From assembly GCA_023457175.1 (NCBI GenBank), contig JAEWMM010000256.1, positions 1-5,857 on the forward strand: a DNA stretch of 5,857 nt, written 5' to 3'. This DNA is from Bacillota bacterium (lineage in GTDB: Bacteria > Bacillota > Clostridia > Oscillospirales > Ruminococcaceae). Under the pieces are notes generated by a model. That model made no database searches. It had not been told where the DNA came from and saw only the letters and a program-made list of their open reading frames with translations. This document shows positions 4,683 to 5,857 of this stretch, in pieces. The position numbers were made by a program, and so were the translations under genes. The stretch's first letter is position 1. Every line of letters begins with the position of its first letter.

Positions 4683-5857
4683 ATGGCAGCACGCAAAATG
4701 ATTCTGGTCGTTGACGACAGCAGCATTAACCGGCAGATACTTTGCAAGATATTGTCCGATGATTACGATATTTTACAGGCGGAAAACGGCAGAAAAGCGC
4801 TGGACCTGCTTGAGCAGTACGGCGGACGGATAGCTGTTATTCTGCTTGATATTGCTATGCCCGTTATGAACGGCTATGAGTTTTTGGACACGGTTCAGGC
4901 GCTGCCCAAATTTTCAGGTATTCCAATTATTGTGATGACGCAGCACGAGGGCGAAGAAACCGAGCTGGCCGCCCTGACGCTTGGCGCCTCGGATTTTTTG
5001 ACAAAGCCCTATCGCCCGACCATCATCAGGCAGAGAATTGCCAATATGATCAAGCTGCGGGAAACGGCTTTAGCCGTTAACTCGGTCGAGCGCGATCCGG
5101 TGACGGGCGCCTATAATAAGGACGAATTTTATCGGCGCGCCGAAGAGATGCTCATGCGGGAGCCGAATAGGAATTTTTATATTATTTCGGCCGATGTTGA
5201 GCGGTTTAAGCTGGTCAACGACCTTTTTGGCACCGACGAAGGAGACAGGCTGCTTAAATATATCGCCAAGCTGCTGCAAATGAGCGTCTCCGAAGAGGGC
5301 ATCTGCGGTAAATTGAGCGGCGATATCTTTTTTGCCATGTTCCCTGAAGATCGCTATGAAGATCCTGAACGCTGTATTTTCGAGTTTATTTCCAATGCCA
5401 TTCGGGACTACCCGCTGAATATCAGTCTTTCGTTAAAATGCGGCGTTTACCGTGTGCGTAACCGTAACGTGCCGGTCAGCGTTATGTGTGACCGGGCCAA
5501 GCTGGCGGCCGATTCAATCAAGGGCAAGTACGATATCGATTTCGCCTATTATGAAGAGTCGCTGCGGGAGCTGCTGCTCGCCGAGCAGCAGATTATCAAC
5601 GACATGAAGACGGCGCTGCGCAACAGAGAGTTTGTCGTCTATTTTCAGCCGATATACGATTTGACGACCCAAAAGATTTCCGGCGCCGAGGCGCTGGTCA
5701 GGTGGCGGCATCCCCAAAAGGGGCTGATTTCTCCCGGCCAATTCGTTCCCTTGTTCGAAAAGAACGGCTTTATAACCGACTTGGATATTTATGTATGGGA
5801 CAATACCTGCCGGGCCATCCGCGAGTGGATTAACTGCGGCTATAATGTGATGCCGAT
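4683..5857 (+). CDS. Response regulator with REC, degenerate GGDEF and EAL domains (3' end outside window)
   Basis: The first 391 codons are visible and the frame is open to the window edge. Residues 5-125 are a receiver domain with all key residues: D11, D12, phosphoacceptor D56, T86 and K108. Residues 136 to about 290 are a GGDEF domain, recognisable from DPVTGAYNKDEF and DVERFKLVND. Its active-site motif reads SGDIF (212-216), and no RxxD inhibitory site precedes it, so cyclase activity is unlikely. From about 305 an EAL domain begins, with YFQPI (320-324) and an intact EALVRWRHP (336-344). The remaining catalytic residues lie outside the window. The likely role is a phosphorylation-controlled c-di-GMP phosphodiesterase in the cytoplasm, with the GGDEF domain perhaps a GTP sensor. 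No membrane segment is seen. It diverges from a chemoreceptor gene, and no kinase gene is visible. Confidence 0.93.
   Translation, partial: MAARKMILVVDDSSINRQILCKILSDDYDILQAENGRKALDLLEQYGGRIAVILLDIAMPVMNGYEFLDTVQALPKFSGIPIIVMTQHEGEETELAALTLGASDFLTKPYRPTIIRQRIANMIKLRETALAVNSVERDPVTGAYNKDEFYRRAEEMLMREPNRNFYIISADVERFKLVNDLFGTDEGDRLLKYIAKLLQMSVSEEGICGKLSGDIFFAMFPEDRYEDPERCIFEFISNAIRDYPLNISLSLKCGVYRVRNRNVPVSVMCDRAKLAADSIKGKYDIDFAYYEESLRELLLAEQQIINDMKTALRNREFVVYFQPIYDLTTQKISGAEALVRWRHPQKGLISPGQFVPLFEKNGFITDLDIYVWDNTCRAIREWINCGYNVMP

Noticed and set aside
1..5857. tRNA, rRNA, CRISPR array, toxin-antitoxin or phage genes
   Set aside because: No cloverleaf, no regularly spaced repeats, no pair of small overlapping genes and no phage-type proteins were seen on either strand.

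Overview
The window looks like part of a chromosome from an anaerobic Gram-positive bacterium of the Clostridia, possibly the Oscillospirales. The support is strong AGGAGG-type ribosome binding sites, sigma-A-like promoters, intrinsic terminators, and the style of the LysR regulator, chemoreceptor and REC-GGDEF-EAL protein. This placement is inferred from gene style and was not tested by alignment. Coding regions are moderately GC-rich. The spacer at about 3900-4380 is strikingly AT-rich.

Left part (1-1148): a few codons of a minus-strand gene leave the window at base 1. They face a complete LysR-type regulator (204-1148) across a 153-base divergent spacer. That spacer holds a perfect 11-bp dyad (127-150), a second hairpin-forming palindrome (89-116) and one plausible promoter for each direction. 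This is the classic layout of a LysR regulator controlling itself and its divergent neighbour.

Middle spacer (1149-1735): no believable gene. It holds a 157-bp element bounded by about 25-bp imperfect terminal inverted repeats (about 1320-1476), which looks like a MITE. It also holds a strong intrinsic terminator (1600-1643) serving the chemoreceptor gene that arrives from the right.

Chemoreceptor (1736-3889, minus): a complete 717-residue methyl-accepting chemotaxis protein with TM1, a periplasmic-type dCache domain, TM2, HAMP, a second HAMP-like segment and the signalling hairpin. Its sensor domain carries the residue pattern I recall for amino-acid-binding dCache domains. A near-consensus sigma-A promoter (TTGACA-17-TAGAAT) lies about 160 bases upstream.

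Right spacer (3890-4682) and right gene (4683 to the end): a divergent spacer of 793 bases is AT-rich on the left and GC-richer, hairpin-rich on the right. A good promoter (TTGCCA-17-TATAGT, 4207-4235) predicts a leader of about 440 bases before the right gene. That gene encodes REC, a degenerate GGDEF (SGDIF) and the beginning of an EAL domain, so it is probably a phosphorylation-controlled c-di-GMP phosphodiesterase. The two divergent genes pair environmental sensing for motility with c-di-GMP turnover.

I did not find a clearly new multi-gene system. The best candidates for something undescribed are the structured leader at 4381-4670, the LysR dyad region and the MITE-like element.
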